This document shows, one piece after another, positions 62,426 through 64,000 of a stretch of 64,000 bases of DNA. The notes under the pieces were generated by a model, which had not been told where the DNA came from, ran no database searches, and saw only the letters and a program-made list of their open reading frames with translations. Both the position numbers and the translations under genes were made by a program. Source of the stretch: Nemania diffusa (Eukaryota; Ascomycota; Sordariomycetes; Xylariales; Xylariaceae); NCBI GenBank assembly GCA_038501195.1, contig JBBPUQ010000002.1:2108001-2172000 (forward strand), given 5' to 3'. Position 1 is the first letter of the stretch. Each line of letters opens with the position of its first letter.

Positions 62426-64000
62426 ATAGGAGCACATTTACGGAGCAAGTGCACTGGAAGTTATTGTCAATATAGCTGTTTTCCTCCCTGAGGTTTTATC
62501 TCAAGGCTGTGAATATATCTAGGATAACACTCCTACTTGTTCCAGGTTGCCTCTCTTGAAATATGAAGGGTTGAAGTCGGGTGTGGGCGGGGACTCAGCT
62601 GAACTAGAGTTTGAATCAATTTTTCTTTTTACTGTGCTACCTCAAGTCCCAGTAGACACGTTTATATATACATAGCAGACCTATGGCAGTCTGATCCGAG
62701 GATTGTAAGATAGACTACTAAGCTAAAATGTCATACACTCAACGCTGCCTCTTCTTGTAACTGATGCCCTAGTGTATATGAAATCTTTGCTTGTTCTGAC
62801 TACAATTTCAGTGTAGATTCCGGTACCATGACTACAGGACTATACAAAGTTCTATAGCTTTAATGTCATCACTAGGGTTGCTGAAGTGGAGTTGTGAATA
62901 AGAGATCGGAGTAAAAGTTGAGTAGGTATCTATCTAAATGTGACAATATAATAATGTAGGTGCTTTTTGAAAAGATTGCAATAACTTTATTAGGTGGATA
63001 GTTTAACTTTTATTACAGATAATTGAATATTAAGTCGTCAGATTCTTTATGTATATATACAATTGCAAAAAGACCATAGGATAAATAATGACATTGTGTG
63101 ACGTTGTTGTTAAGGTTAGGAACGTAGAGTAATGTAATAAAGAAATAGAACTACTGTTTCTATGAAATATCGAACAGAATTGGAACAGCTAGAAAACCTA
63201 ATAATATTATTTTGTGTTAGGGGAGACATGTAAATTTCATTTGTATTCTTATCAAGAAGAGAAACATAAATTGTCCTTAACATATATAGCAACTGGGAGT
63301 CAATGAAATTATATTCCAATCTACAAGCTGTATAGGTAATGCCATCTTATTATAGTTGTTACTACGAGAACTTCTTGTTAGGTGGTGGCAGGGCAATAGG
63401 AAGTAAAAATAAGAAAAGGTTCATCTCTACACAAGGAACAGGTCACCCACCAACAAAGCAAGGGATAGATAGAAAAACATGCAAAAAACAAGCAATATGT
63501 ATGCATATACTGAGCACTCGTTCAAGCACTTTAGGTAATAGTAAACGACACAAACCCCTAAGCTAAAATACTATCAACATACAAGTAGTATCAACACTCA
63601 AAAAAGTCGTAGCATTTGTGTAGTTTATCAATCTATGACAATATGATACATGCTGTTTAGTACATGAGAAATGCGTAGATAAGGATTATATGTGTATAAC
63701 CAGATACCCTGCTTTATAGAGGTCATCATCTTTATAAATGGTAGATAAATATCGCGTGGAAAAGTTAGGTACCTACCTAGGTAACCTTTTCCTAGGTAAG
63801 ACACTACTTAAGGTGCACTGGGAAGTACCTAGGTACCTACCATAGCCTACCTAACCTAACCATAGACCAGTAAACTATTTTTTAACCATTTTAAGCATTT
63901 GGTCACTTTAAAATAGAGATAGACTAATTATTCATTGAGCCTTGGGTGTTTATCAATTGTTTGGCGTGATTTAACATTAGTTCAGCTTCGTACTTTTTAC

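Larger units (their letters stand above)
59337..64000. other. Right-end gene-free AT-rich region
   Basis: Minus-strand fragments at 59340-59761 look faintly protein-like (WKPHAHNIVRLNRVLAQQIG). Beyond 61000 the DNA is AT-rich without long ORFs and holds the inverted-repeat element. 63750-63860 is dense in GGTACCTACCTAGGTA words. No telomere repeat is seen. Confidence 0.5.

Noticed and set aside
63850..64000. CCTAACCTAACC near the right end as telomeric repeat
   Set aside because: Only two units, not the fungal CCCTAA hexamer, and embedded in CCTAGGTACC words.

Overview
The window is nuclear DNA of a filamentous ascomycete (Pezizomycotina, most likely a sordariomycete). Coding genes are interrupted by short introns of about 43-194 nt with fungal splice signals (GTAAGT, GTACGT or GTGAGT donors, CTAAC/CTGAC branch sites, CAG/TAG acceptors). 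Genes lie on both strands without operons, and the products are typical fungal orthologues. Intergenic DNA is rich in short TACCTAGGTA / GGTACCTACC-type words. No rRNA, tRNA, CRISPR array or intact transposase gene was recognised. The exact order or genus cannot be set from the sequence alone.

Layout. 1.0-3.6 kb (+): CorA/Mnr2-type Mg2+ transporter. 4.7-7.0 kb (-): protoporphyrinogen oxidase of haem synthesis. 7.7-9.3 kb (-): Nab2-type CCCH poly(A)-RNA-binding protein. 9.3-13.3 kb: gene-poor. 13.3-15.2 kb (-): secreted GH20 beta-N-acetylhexosaminidase. 17.8-19.5 kb (-): aldehyde dehydrogenase. 20.6-22.7 kb (-): Aro8-type PLP aminotransferase. 24.4-25.9 kb (-): GPI-anchored Crh-type GH16 chitin-glucan crosslinking enzyme. 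26-31.2 kb: gene-poor accessory stretch with only fragmentary hydrophobic ORFs. 31.2-34.2 kb (-): DNA topoisomerase I, divergent from 35.9-37.1 kb (+): ATP synthase F1 gamma. 38.8-42.1 kb (-): LSD1-type histone demethylase (SWIRM, amine oxidase, HMG box), convergent with ATP3. 43.2-45.5 kb (-): Vps33. 47.2-47.8 kb (-): UBE2W-like E2 with an apparent GC-AG intron. 49.2-50.9 kb (-): an orphan trypsin-fold protease gene in AT-rich, repeat-bearing surroundings. 54.6-56.1 kb (+): Ca2+/calmodulin-dependent kinase. 57.4-59 kb (-): conserved Ser-rich protein with unresolved 5' end. 59.3-64 kb: gene-free, AT-rich, with an inverted-repeat element.

Most genes are independent housekeeping functions. Hexosaminidase and the Crh enzyme both act on chitin/cell wall; LSD1, TOP1 and Nab2 act in the nucleus; PPOX and ATP3 act in mitochondria. 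The parts that look accessory are the protease locus at 49-51 kb, the 26-31 kb stretch and the right end. A repeat of about 180 bp upstream of the protease start recurs at 62.2 kb and, more diverged and inverted, at 61.85 kb.

The exon joins below were derived by hand from splice consensus, reading frame and family continuity; they are inferences without transcript data.
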